Assembly: GCA_001796335.1 (NCBI GenBank)
Contig: MGMF01000015.1
Location: 1-51,589 of the forward strand
Reading direction: 5' to 3'
DNA: 51,589 nt
DNA from: Chloroflexi bacterium GWB2_49_20
GTDB taxonomy: Bacteria > Chloroflexota > Anaerolineae > Anaerolineales > Villigracilaceae
The notes beneath the pieces are model-generated. The model ran no database searches and was not told the DNA's origin. It saw only the letters and a list, made by a program, of their open reading frames with translations. Of the stretch, positions 15,074 through 23,195 are shown one piece after another (the first letter of the stretch is position 1; the number at the start of each line of letters is the position of its first letter). The position numbers and the translations under genes are program-made.

Positions 15074-17314
15074 ATGGACAAGAAAAAAAATAAACTGGCT
15101 AGAGAAACTGCTAGTGTAATTTCTAATAATAATTCTCCAGAAAAGAAGCGAGCAAATTTAGTTGCTAGACCTATTCGAGTGGCTTTTATTCTCCACGACA
15201 ATCTTCAATCTGAAAATCTATTGGTCGTATTAACTTATATTTCATCTATTTGGGGTGGATATTATTGTTGCCTTATCCCAACTGATGGAAATACAATATC
15301 TGATGTAGACTGGGAAAGTATCGGTGTTTATGAACCTGATAGAGTAGTTTTATGTGCCAATGAAAATGAAGCAGAAGTATTCTCTTTGGAATTACTAGAA
15401 AAAATAAAAAATAAAACGCTCCCTTTTTCTTTGATAAATATTAATAATTGGAATTCCCAAAAAGATATATTTAATTTGAGGATGGAGAAAGCAAATGATC
15501 CATTAATATCTTCAATTCCGCTGACTATTCCAATGGTCCATAGGTTGAACCAACTGAAACAACCAATTGATGATGAAAAATCCAATGTTCGTATTCCTGA
15601 AATAAATCGGAATCATCCTTTCCTTTTGTTCGTAGCTGCACAAGTAGGTCTGGTAAGTGATTTTAATAAGAAGATTTATTTGGATGGATTTAAAGCTAAA
15701 AGTATTGAAATTGTTAATAATAATGTCAAAGATTATTTGTCATTATTAGCTGAATTCGAGACCAGATTTACTCCATTAAATATGACATGTTCATATATTG
15801 ATTTCAAAATAATGATTAGGGGAGCCGGCGAACGTCCCGAAGGGTTGAATATAGTCTTCGTGGGTAATAATTTCGTTCGGGATTTATGCCTGTTTTGGAA
15901 TCTGCGACTTGCTGAAAATTATCTAAAGAAATCCGTATTGCTATTCTTGCCATTTGATATATTTCGAGGAAGCAAGAATTTACGAGATCTTTGTGAAGCA
16001 ATTAAATTAAGTCCTTGGTTGCATAATAAAATAAACCTTCATTCAGTAAGTGTGGGATTACACAGATTGAAACACTTCGAAAAACGAATTAATGAAATGT
16101 TGACCTCCGAATCAAAAATTCAATTAGTAAAAGGTTCAATCCCCATTGCTTATTTTAAAACTAATAGTGTTGAAGAGACTGCCGAGATTCCAATTGATAA
16201 GAATACTTTTTCTTTTAAGTGTTTGAAGCCGGAATTTTCAAATTTAATTAAAGGTGGTGAATGGGCTGTTGATATTAAATTTGATCCTCCTTATGAATAT
16301 CCTACTTTTGCGAAAAGTAATCATTTCCTTTGCGGATCACCAAAAGAAGATTTATACGGATTTTATAATGGATATTGGATACGAGACGCTATGGAAAAAT
16401 TCGTTCATCGAGCAAGTAATAAGATGGATTTTTTGAAAGGGCATTTAATTAGTGACGAACAAGCTTTTCATGAAGTTTTCTATGAAAAAGGATTTTTCCT
16501 TCGATTGACTGATAAAAATTCTTACGCTGAAGGTTTTCTAAAATTAATTCAGACGCCAGAAATTCTTGACGACCATCGAGTTATTGAGTTCTTTCGAGTT
16601 ATGAAAAAACAAGACGCATATACTTTTGATAGTTTATGCACAGAACTAAAAAAAGGAGACGATGGATTAACTATCATTGACGATTTTGTATCTAAACGAA
16701 TACTAATCCGAGGAATGGAATTTCGATGTGGTTCTTGTGGTCTGCTGCATTTTTACCCAATTAATATCTTAGGTGAGGAAATGCAATGTCCTGGTTGCTT
16801 AAACCTCCTTCAGCCACCTTCGCTAGCTCCAATTAAATTCCGGCTAAACGAATTGGCTGCAAGAGCGATTGAACAAGGATCAATACCAGTTATATTAACA
16901 CATATATACTTAGGGAATTTACAAATCAACAAAAAACTTCGTTTGTTTGGGGCTGAGGTCTCAAAAGACGTTCAAAAGATTGATGTGGATTACATAACTA
17001 CCTTTGAAGGTAGGTTAGTCATTGTTGAGTGCAAAGATTTTTATCAAGGAGTAATTTCAAAAGAGAGAAAAAATGCATTATCTCAATTAAGAAACCTTGT
17101 TCGATTAGCAAAACAAGTAGATGCATTAGCTGTAATTTTAAGTACTATGATGCCATTTCCTAGCCCTGATTGTAACGATATCGCTTTTCAAATTGAAAAG
17201 ATGAAAAATAAGTATAAATTTCCAATACAATTAATTTCATTAAGAGGAAAAGGTATTGTAGATCTGAAGAATCCAGAGAAATTGGTTAAACAACCATATT
17301 TTCTTGATCTATGA
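15074..17314 (+). CDS. Large uncharacterised protein with zinc ribbon and PD-(D/E)XK-like nuclease domain
   Basis: 746 residues, AT-rich and unlike its neighbours in base use. The N-terminal part has YISSIWGGYYCCLIP (residues about 55-69) and YEPDRVVLC; I recall the WGG motif from large uncharacterised proteins. Cys552-x2-Cys555 and Cys572-x2-Cys575 form a zinc ribbon. The C-terminus has D639 in IDVDYITTFEGRLVI then E652-C-K654, the D...ExK core of restriction-type nucleases, followed by a helix with QLRNLVRLAK. This suggests a DNA-targeting defence enzyme. Start ATG 15074 is the first in frame; the ribosome site is weak. Specificity is unknown. Confidence 0.7.
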   Translation: MDKKKNKLARETASVISNNNSPEKKRANLVARPIRVAFILHDNLQSENLLVVLTYISSIWGGYYCCLIPTDGNTISDVDWESIGVYEPDRVVLCANENEAEVFSLELLEKIKNKTLPFSLININNWNSQKDIFNLRMEKANDPLISSIPLTIPMVHRLNQLKQPIDDEKSNVRIPEINRNHPFLLFVAAQVGLVSDFNKKIYLDGFKAKSIEIVNNNVKDYLSLLAEFETRFTPLNMTCSYIDFKIMIRGAGERPEGLNIVFVGNNFVRDLCLFWNLRLAENYLKKSVLLFLPFDIFRGSKNLRDLCEAIKLSPWLHNKINLHSVSVGLHRLKHFEKRINEMLTSESKIQLVKGSIPIAYFKTNSVEETAEIPIDKNTFSFKCLKPEFSNLIKGGEWAVDIKFDPPYEYPTFAKSNHFLCGSPKEDLYGFYNGYWIRDAMEKFVHRASNKMDFLKGHLISDEQAFHEVFYEKGFFLRLTDKNSYAEGFLKLIQTPEILDDHRVIEFFRVMKKQDAYTFDSLCTELKKGDDGLTIIDDFVSKRILIRGMEFRCGSCGLLHFYPINILGEEMQCPGCLNLLQPPSLAPIKFRLNELAARAIEQGSIPVILTHIYLGNLQINKKLRLFGAEVSKDVQKIDVDYITTFEGRLVIVECKDFYQGVISKERKNALSQLRNLVRLAKQVDALAVILSTMMPFPSPDCNDIAFQIEKMKNKYKFPIQLISLRGKGIVDLKNPEKLVKQPYFLDL

Positions 17315-17354
17315 TTATTATTTGCTTATACTCACTTAGTATGGAGGAAAAACG

Positions 17355-17723
17355 ATGATAAATATGCCAAGATATCTTGGTACTCCAGAGTACAATCTCG
17401 TTTGCGAGAATTTAAAAACAATTGCACGCCAAAGGGGAAATCCAACTGGTTATAAACTTGTTTTTAAAATCATGAAATTAACGCCAGGAAATTACGCTGC
17501 AAACCAAGCAGGGTATATATTAGGTGAGATTAGTGAACAGATGCACCTCGCTGGAAAGCCTATGCTAAGCGCCCTTATTATCAATCAGGATCTTGGCACT
17601 CCAGGTAAAGGCTTCTTTGAGCTAGCTACTCTTCTAGGGAAACTTCCTGCAGGAGCAAACGACCGGGAGAAGATAGCGTTTTGGAAAAAAGAATTGGCGG
17701 ACATTTATACAACTGAGTGGTAG
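17355..17723 (+). CDS. Small uncharacterised protein linked to the nuclease gene
   Basis: 122 residues with GGAGG eight bases before ATG. Ends with GKPMLSALIINQDLGTPGKG followed by FFELATLLGKL and FWKKELADIY. Proteins with the PMLSA(L/V)VVN...PGKGFF pattern are widespread as small hypothetical genes, in my memory often near defence genes. It follows the large gene by 40 bases and shares its AT-rich composition, so they probably form one transferred module. No enzyme motif is clear. Confidence 0.6.
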   Translation: MINMPRYLGTPEYNLVCENLKTIARQRGNPTGYKLVFKIMKLTPGNYAANQAGYILGEISEQMHLAGKPMLSALIINQDLGTPGKGFFELATLLGKLPAGANDREKIAFWKKELADIYTTEW

Positions 17724-17905
17724 ACATTTCTGGATTAGGTGATTCAAACACCAATAACCGATATTTATAATAAATGTTATCTCATCGTTTAATTATCAAT
17801 TCACATTTCCACAACGATAAAACCACTTGCCAAGATGCCTGATAAATCGCCCTCAATCCAACCTACTTATTAAAAACTCCCCGGGATGGGGGAGTTAAAA
17901 AAGTG

Positions 17906-17977
17906 TGAGCGAGGAGGGATTCGAACCCTCAACCAACGGCTTAAAAGGCCGCTGCTCTACCATTGAGCTACTCGCCC
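17906..17977 (-). tRNA. tRNA-Lys (anticodon TTT)
   Basis: Acceptor stem GGGCGAG (17971-17977 on the complement) pairs with CTCGCTC (17907-17913). D-arm AGCTCAATGGTAGAGC, anticodon loop CTTTTAA between GCGGC and GCCGT, T-arm GGTTCGAATCC. CCA is not encoded. Confidence 0.95.
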
Positions 17978-18059
17978 GGGTAGTGGCGAATTCTTGACTC
18001 GCCCGGGTAGTGGCGAATTAGTGCCTCGCCCGGGTAGTGGCGAATTCTTGACTCGCCCG
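17971..18059. repeat. 27-bp tandem repeat starting in the tRNA-Lys acceptor arm
   Basis: Three units at 17971-17997, 17998-18024 and 18025-18051 plus a partial unit to 18059. Each begins CTCGCCCGGGTAGTGGCGAA. The first seven bases of the first unit are the 5' acceptor arm of tRNA-Lys. A related single copy is at 7549-7582. Confidence 0.9.
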
Positions 18060-18538
18060 TGCGAATGGCATTCTATCATGCCAAACGGCTGGCGTCAACG
18101 GATTTTGTTTTCACAATACCCCCCTGCCTCCTGTTCAATGAAATGATTTGAAAATTAATCTGAAATAAATTTCCACTCAAAAAAACCGGGGGAAAACCAC
18201 AGCTTGTTTTCTGTGTGCCTTTGTATCCAAGTCCCGGCTTCTTTTTCCGGGATCGTGGTACCCTTTCTTTACACCAGGTCACAAGGAAACAATATTCAAT
18301 AAATTCCTGGTGTTTTGTATCTGCTCTTGACCCCGGATCAGAATATTTCCTCCCAATTTAGACAAATTCTTGACTTTTACCTCCCATTTATGATATGTTT
18401 ACAGGGAACTGCATGAGAACTTGTCCGATATATTTTTGTGTAGGTGGTACTTAACAGCCTTTAACTTTCACTTAAATTATACGGAGGGTGAGATTAATAA
18501 GCAGCAGAAAGCAATAATTATTTTGAGGTTTGTCATCC
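18060..18538. other. Intergenic, partial repeats and weak promoter
   Basis: Holds a GTCCCGGCTTCTTTTTCCGG+GA repeat (about 18231-18254) that matches 6014-6036 near the capsid gene. A possible promoter for the MBL gene is TTGACT at about 18371, 18 bp before TATGTT; this is weak. No gene seen. Confidence 0.4.
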
Positions 18539-19435
18539 ATGCACCGTGAACGTGTTTCTGAAAATGTATACTGGTTCCAGAGTGAAGTTTATGCCCAGGT
18601 TACAGCCGGGGTGGTGGTTGGGCCTCAATGGGCTGTCGTGATCGATACATTGGCGCTACCCGAGGAAACGCTTGGCATCCGTGATTTTATTGAGCACGAA
18701 CTGGACCTCCAGGTTCGCTACGTGATCAATACCCACTATCATGCCGACCACTCCTGGGGCAATTGCTTCTTTCCATCAGCAACCATTATTTCCCACACCC
18801 GCTGCCGTCAGTTGTTAATTGAGCGCGGCATACCTTCATTGGAGAACGTTCGCAAACAGAATCCATTGTTCCGGCAGACCAAGATCGTCCTGCCGCATTT
18901 GGTTTTTAACCAGGGTGCCCTCAATTTACGCGTGGGCAAGAAAAACCTGGCTCTCAGTCCTTCCATTGGACATAGCGAGGATGGGATTTCTGTATTTGTT
19001 GAAGAAGACCGCGTATTGTTTGCCGGGGATGCCTTCATGCCCCTGCCGTACCTGGTGGATGGCAACCTGGATGATATGGTCGCCTCCATAAAGAAAATTG
19101 GGCGTATGGGCCTGGAGAATATCATCCAGGGGCACGGCGATGTCATCCTGCGCGGCGAGATCGAAGCCGCGGTCAAGGAAAACCTGGCGTATTTGTCCAA
19201 TATTCGCAAAGTTGCAAAAGCTGCTGCCCGACGGCGGGAGCCCCAGGAATATATGGACGAGATGACCATTGACGCCTGTGGTAAAAGCCGCGTTCACCTG
19301 GGAGGCCTGGCCGTGGATCTGCATCGCAATAACCTGCTGTTTCTTTACCAGCAGGCACGCGCAGAACTCCTGGAAGCGAAACAAGAGGCCGCAGGCAAGG
19401 AAATAGCAATACAGAGTGACATGTTTCGGGATTAA
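18539..19435 (+). CDS. MBL-fold metallo-hydrolase
   Basis: 298 residues from ATG 18539, placed 11 bases after GAGG; the TTG at 18530 is too close to it. The metallo-beta-lactamase signature THYHADH is at residues 65-71 (H66, H68, D70, H71), with further ligands in GHSEDGI, LFAGDAF and GHGDV. It binds two metal ions and hydrolyses an unknown substrate; general family members include glyoxalase II-like and cyclase-like enzymes. No signal peptide. It is followed by a hairpin and the convergent plsY gene. Confidence 0.85.
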   Translation: MHRERVSENVYWFQSEVYAQVTAGVVVGPQWAVVIDTLALPEETLGIRDFIEHELDLQVRYVINTHYHADHSWGNCFFPSATIISHTRCRQLLIERGIPSLENVRKQNPLFRQTKIVLPHLVFNQGALNLRVGKKNLALSPSIGHSEDGISVFVEEDRVLFAGDAFMPLPYLVDGNLDDMVASIKKIGRMGLENIIQGHGDVILRGEIEAAVKENLAYLSNIRKVAKAAARRREPQEYMDEMTIDACGKSRVHLGGLAVDLHRNNLLFLYQQARAELLEAKQEAAGKEIAIQSDMFRD

Positions 19436-19440
19436 AAATC

Positions 19441-19479
19441 CTCCCGCAGTTGACCTGGTTTTTCGGGTAACTGCGGGAG
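19441..19479 (-). terminator. Terminator hairpin between convergent genes
   Basis: CTCCCGCAGTT (19441-19451) pairs perfectly with AACTGCGGGAG (19469-19479). On the reverse strand it is followed by GATTTTTAAT, so it fits plsY; it can also stop the MBL gene. Confidence 0.75.
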
Positions 19480-19504
19480 CTGTTATTTGAAGGTAAAAAT
19501 AGAA

Positions 19505-20185
19505 TTATTTTCCCGTCAAGGGTGCATGCGGCTGCCTGGATTGCCGGCGTTTGGCCCGCCAGCCTTGCAGGCGCTCGGTGCCGTTCAGCAGGCGCTTGAT
19601 GTTGGGGCGCAGTGCCCACATCAGCAGGATCTCAGCCAGGACACCAAACAGCACATATTGCCAGGGGGAAAGTCCCAGCACAGCGCGTACCGCAAAGATG
19701 AGGATGGCGATCAGTGCCACGCTCATGGTGGTAACCGATGCATACCCAATCCCAAACCAGATCAGCGCTCCCATCGGTATGATGATCAGGAAGGAGGGCG
19801 CCCAGAGACCCAATGCACCGCCCACGGTGGGAGCTCCTCCTGCTCCGCCGCGCAAACGGATGCGCCCGTCCTTGCGTTCGATCAGGAAGATGGAATAATT
19901 GTGTCCCAGCACGGATGCGAGCGGAGCCAGGCTGAGTGTCCACGCATTTGCGCCGACAGCCCGTGCCAGCCAGACTGCCACGGCGCCTTTAAGAACATCC
20001 AGAATGGCTGTCAACAATCCGGCTGAAAAACCGGCTGCACGCATGGCGTTTGTCCCTCCGGTGCGTCCGCTTTCAATCACGCGGATATCCTTGCCGGTTC
20101 GCCACTTAACGATCAGCAGCCCAAAAGGAATGGAGCCCAGTAAATAGGCAATTAATAATATGCCTGCTTCCAGAAAAATTTGCAT
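19505..20185 (-). CDS. plsY: Glycerol-3-phosphate acyltransferase PlsY-like
   Basis: 226 residues from ATG 20185, behind GGAGG; the frame continues upstream to 20230. PlsY transfers the acyl group of acyl-phosphate to glycerol 3-phosphate at the inner membrane, the first step in phospholipid synthesis. About five hydrophobic segments are seen, with LLGSIPFGLLI at the start and motif 1 as SGRTGGTNAMRAAG (39-52), GHNYSIF (94-100). Motif 3, usually GGKGVAT, reads GGAGGAPT (113-120), so the Lys is missing, and an extra charged loop lies before it. This may be a divergent lineage form rather than an inactive one. Confidence 0.8.
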   Translation of the reverse strand: MQIFLEAGILLIAYLLGSIPFGLLIVKWRTGKDIRVIESGRTGGTNAMRAAGFSAGLLTAILDVLKGAVAVWLARAVGANAWTLSLAPLASVLGHNYSIFLIERKDGRIRLRGGAGGAPTVGGALGLWAPSFLIIIPMGALIWFGIGYASVTTMSVALIAILIFAVRAVLGLSPWQYVLFGVLAEILLMWALRPNIKRLLNGTERLQGWRAKRRQSRQPHAPLTGK

Positions 20186-20354
20186 TCTAAATGGTTCCTC
20201 CAACTTGTGTTCTTGTGTAAAGCTGCCCAAACATCCAAAGAACAGACTGTGTGTATCTTTTTAAATAATTTGGGGGACACCCCATTTTTTATAAATCAGG
20301 GTAATTTATAGGGTCAGGTATGGATGGTAACACGGATAATGGACTGAAGTTACT

Positions 20355-20759
20355 CTAAATAACAATCTGTAAAGGCACTTCGGATACATGCCCGGCCTCA
20401 ATCCAGAAACCGCCCGCCTGCCAGTCTCCATCCCGGGGTGACCAGATGATCTGGACGGCTGAGTACAAGGCCTCTCGTATGTCCGTGGCCGACGGCTGGT
20501 GGGGGCCATTGGGATGGGAATGATAAATACCGAGCAATTCCATGCCCAAGTGCTCAATTTTATTAAAGGCGCGCCATTGGTCGTGTGGGTTCATCATGTA
20601 ACGCACCGGGCTTCTGGCTGCATTGCGCACCCCTACCACCAATTCCACCCGTCCATCCCTGCCAGCCAATAAACCGCAGGCCTCCAGAGGTGCCCGCCGT
20701 CGGACATGCCGCCGCATGGCAAGCCAGGCTGAACGAGGCAGGATCAGTTCCCTGGTCAT
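20355..20759 (-). CDS. JAB1/MPN (JAMM) metallopeptidase
   Basis: 134 residues. The JAMM zinc motif is complete: E26 in LEACGLL, then H80-S-H82-P and S90-x2-D93 (HSHPNGPHQPSATD). Bacterial members such as Mec+ or RadC-like peptidases cleave isopeptide or C-terminal bonds of small sulfur-carrier or ubiquitin-like proteins; no such partner is nearby. The start codon overlaps the stop of the upstream membrane-protein gene (ATGA), so the two are coupled. The longer upstream frame has no ribosome site. Confidence 0.85.
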   Translation of the reverse strand: MTRELILPRSAWLAMRRHVRRRAPLEACGLLAGRDGRVELVVGVRNAARSPVRYMMNPHDQWRAFNKIEHLGMELLGIYHSHPNGPHQPSATDIREALYSAVQIIWSPRDGDWQAGGFWIEAGHVSEVPLQIVI

Positions 20760-21571
20760 GCTTTCAGGAAGAAAGCCAGACCCCATAATAATCCCAGGAT
20801 GATGGCAGGTTCGATCATTGCCTGACGGAATGGAACCCCTTCTATCAGGCTGACAGCCAGGCTGGTGAGGGCGTAAACCGGCCCCAACAATGCCAGCCCG
20901 TACTGCACAGGCGTGAGAGGCCAATAGTGCAGGGCGGCACCCAGTTGGGTGGCGATCAGGGCTATTCCGATGGCCCAGCCAAATTCCCAGCGTTCGTTTA
21001 AACGCAGGTGCAGGACGCGCAGGGAGGCCAACCCGCTGGTAATGAACAAGGCCACCGAAAGCAGTACCAGGCGCGCACCAGTCGAGCGCAAGGCCACCGC
21101 CAAAATCAGCACCAGGGTGTAAGACAGGGCTGTCAGTGTCGCGGTTGCCAGGGGGTAACTGGTATCTCCCGGGTCAACCGCGGCATATTCCGAGCGAAAT
21201 ATCACCACCAGCAAAATTCCTCCCAGGCCGAAACCCACCCACCAGAAGACGCCGGTTGGCAGAGCGTACAGGGCAATTCCCATCACCAGCGCCATCAGGG
21301 TGGGCAGCAGCCAGTGTTCGATGGTTTCTCCCGGCTGGATGGAGGGATGACCGCGCAGCAGCCAATCCACACCCGTAGCTGCCAGCCCGCCGGCCAGGAA
21401 GGAGATGGCCATGTTGATATTCAAACTGAAAGCCAGGTGTATGTCTGCCAGGTTTACCCTGAAGATGTAATCCGGTGTGTTTATTACACGCGTCAACGCA
21501 TACGCCAGAAGGATGGTGGCGATAAGTACGTTGATGCGGTCGTTGTCAGGTTTGTAATGAGACAAAGCCAT
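20756..21571 (-). CDS. Multi-pass membrane protein of unknown function
   Basis: 271 residues with about seven to eight hydrophobic helices, short loops and a cytoplasmic-looking start (MALSHYKPDNDR). Similar lineage-restricted membrane proteins (DUF5656-like) are common in Chloroflexota genomes. No transport or enzyme motif is visible. It is first in a two-gene operon with the JAMM peptidase, which suggests a shared role. Confidence 0.7.
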   Translation of the reverse strand: MALSHYKPDNDRINVLIATILLAYALTRVINTPDYIFRVNLADIHLAFSLNINMAISFLAGGLAATGVDWLLRGHPSIQPGETIEHWLLPTLMALVMGIALYALPTGVFWWVGFGLGGILLVVIFRSEYAAVDPGDTSYPLATATLTALSYTLVLILAVALRSTGARLVLLSVALFITSGLASLRVLHLRLNERWEFGWAIGIALIATQLGAALHYWPLTPVQYGLALLGPVYALTSLAVSLIEGVPFRQAMIEPAIILGLLWGLAFFLKA

Positions 21572-21589
21572 ATTTTTATTTTACCTGTT

Positions 21590-22068
21590 TTTAAAAAAAC
21601 CTGTCAGGTTTGCTGTCTGACCCCACCCACCCAACCTCCCCCAAATCCTGATTTTCGGATTTGGGGGAGGTGCCAACGGCGGAAGGGGTTTCGCTTTTAA
21701 TAGATCAGGGCGGGATTCCATTCCCGCCGGAATGATGGCAGTAAGTAGGTTGGGTAGAGGATGGAGTATGCAAAAGTTTTGATCTGGCAAGCATGGAGCC
21801 CGAAACCCAACGGATCCTAAGGATTAACTATTTTTGAAAAAACCTGACAGGTTTCCAAAACCTGTCAGGTTTGATATCTGACCCCCATTTAATGGATCAG
21901 GGCGGGATTCCATTCCCGCCGGAATGATGGCAGTAAGTAGGTTGGGTAGAGGGCGGAGTATGTAAAAGTTTTGATCTGGCAAGCATGGAGCCTGAAACCC
22001 AACGGATCCTAAGGATTAACTATTTTAAAAAAAACCTGACAGGTTTCCAAAACCTGTCAGGTTTGATC
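21590..22068. repeat. Repeat block with 192-bp tandem duplication
   Basis: A unit starting GATCAGGGCGGGATTCCATT is at 21703-21894 and again at 21895-22068, over 95% alike by eye. Each unit contains GTAGGTTGGGTAGAG, a GAAACCCAACGGATCC arm and a terminal AACCTGTCAGGTTT palindrome. 21600-21690 has CCTGTCAGG and CCCCCAAATCC palindromes. The second copy stops 4 bases before tRNA-Pro. No gene. Confidence 0.9.
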
Positions 22069-22071
22069 TAG

Positions 22072-22144
22072 TCGGGGTGGGCGGACTTGAACCGCCGGCC
22101 CCCGCGTCCCAAACGCGGTGCGCTACCAACTGCGCTACACCCCG
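22072..22144 (-). tRNA. tRNA-Pro (anticodon TGG)
   Basis: CGGGGTG (22138-22144 on the complement) pairs with CACCCCG (22073-22079); D-arm AGCGCAGTTGGTAGCGC; anticodon loop TTTGGGA between CCGCG and CGCGG; T-arm GGTTCAAGTCC. CCA not encoded. Confidence 0.95.
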
Positions 22145-22159
22145 AACACAGGTTGTGAG

Positions 22160-22165
22160 TATAAT
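22160..22165 (+). promoter_or_regulatory. -10 box giving a leaderless mRNA for the esterase gene
   Basis: TATAAT ends six bases before ATG 22172, so transcription would begin at or next to the start codon. There is no ribosome site. No good -35 box is visible, though the tRNA-Pro gene on the other strand starts only 16 bases away. Confidence 0.55.
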
Positions 22166-22171
22166 GCGTGC

Positions 22172-23107
22172 ATGCCTAACCGTCAAGCAGCCGGTAAATC
22201 CGGTTATTTTCGCTCAGCCCTGTGTGGATTGGGTCTGGCTTTATTTTTTGGGTTGGCCTCCTGCAGCTTTAGCCCGGTGGATGCTGAACCCCCGCCAGCC
22301 ACAGTCTCCCCGCAGCCCGGCGGGTCCGCTTCGATGGTTTCGCCCACCCAAACGCCATCCCCCTCGGCAACCCCTGTCACGCCCACGCCTTCCCCCACCC
22401 CGGCCTGTATGGATGGGCTTGGGCAGGTGGAGGAAATTTCGTTGGATACCAGCCGGATGTATGAGCCATTCGAATTTCGCGTCTACCTGCCAGCCTGTTA
22501 TGAACAGGATGCGGACCAGCATTACCCGGTGCTGTACCTGTTTCATGGCATGTATTTTGGCGATGACCAGTGGACGCGCATTGGCGCAGTGGAAGTTGCC
22601 AACCGCCTAATCGTCACTGGAGAGATGCCTCCCTTCATTATCGTTATGCCCTATGACTCAAATGCGCGTGAACCGGGCAAAACCTCCTTTGATGAAGTTT
22701 TTATGGAAGAATTGCTGCCTTATATCGACGCAAATTACCGCACCATTCCCGAGCCTGCCTACCGGTCGGTGGGTGGCTTGTCGCGTGGGGCGGGTTGGGC
22801 CATCCATTTTGGTTTAACCAACCCTGCTCTTTTTGGAGCCATTGGCGCGCATTCGCCGATCATTTTCTGGGAAGATTCCCTGGAAATTGGCAAATGGCTG
22901 AATGCCATACCAAGATCCGGGATGCCGCGTATTTATATGGATATTGGTGACCGTGACCCGAACTCGGATTCGGCGGGTTTACTGGAAAACCTGTTAAAGG
23001 ATCGAAATATTCCGCATGAATATCATATCAATCCAGGCTATCATACAGAGCAATATTGGGAATCGCAGGTGGAAACCTATATGCGCTGGTATGCCGCCGG
23101 ATGGTAA
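22172..23107 (+). CDS. Lipoprotein esterase (alpha/beta hydrolase, esterase D-like)
   Basis: 311 residues from ATG 22172. A lipoprotein signal is present: positive start, hydrophobic helix and lipobox LASC with Cys31. A Pro/Thr/Ser-rich linker (about residues 40-88) follows, then an alpha/beta hydrolase domain with YPVLYLFHGM, the nucleophile Ser204 in GGLSRGAG and a late Asp (DIGDRDPNSD) and His (PGYHTEQYW). Family members split ester bonds of polysaccharide acyl groups or siderophores. Probably anchored on the outer face of the membrane; substrate unknown. Confidence 0.85.
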   Translation: MPNRQAAGKSGYFRSALCGLGLALFFGLASCSFSPVDAEPPPATVSPQPGGSASMVSPTQTPSPSATPVTPTPSPTPACMDGLGQVEEISLDTSRMYEPFEFRVYLPACYEQDADQHYPVLYLFHGMYFGDDQWTRIGAVEVANRLIVTGEMPPFIIVMPYDSNAREPGKTSFDEVFMEELLPYIDANYRTIPEPAYRSVGGLSRGAGWAIHFGLTNPALFGAIGAHSPIIFWEDSLEIGKWLNAIPRSGMPRIYMDIGDRDPNSDSAGLLENLLKDRNIPHEYHINPGYHTEQYWESQVETYMRWYAAGW

Positions 23108-23195
23108 AATGTGTGGTAGTTCGGAAAGGGAGCAGGTACTTCCCAAAAAAGGTGTGTGTCCCCTGAATTATTGAAAAGATACCGGGAGCATGATT

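Noticed and set aside
17971-18059. Possible CRISPR array (regular 27-bp repeats)
   Set aside because: Units are contiguous with no variable spacers, and no cas gene is near.
21008-21700. 230-codon forward ORF
   Set aside because: Antisense to the multi-pass membrane protein; Gln/His-rich content is a shadow pattern.
17906-22144. Phage attachment sites at tRNA-Lys or tRNA-Pro for the capsid cluster
   Set aside because: No copy of a tRNA 3' end was found on the other side of the cluster, and the tRNAs are 6-11 kb away beyond unrelated genes.
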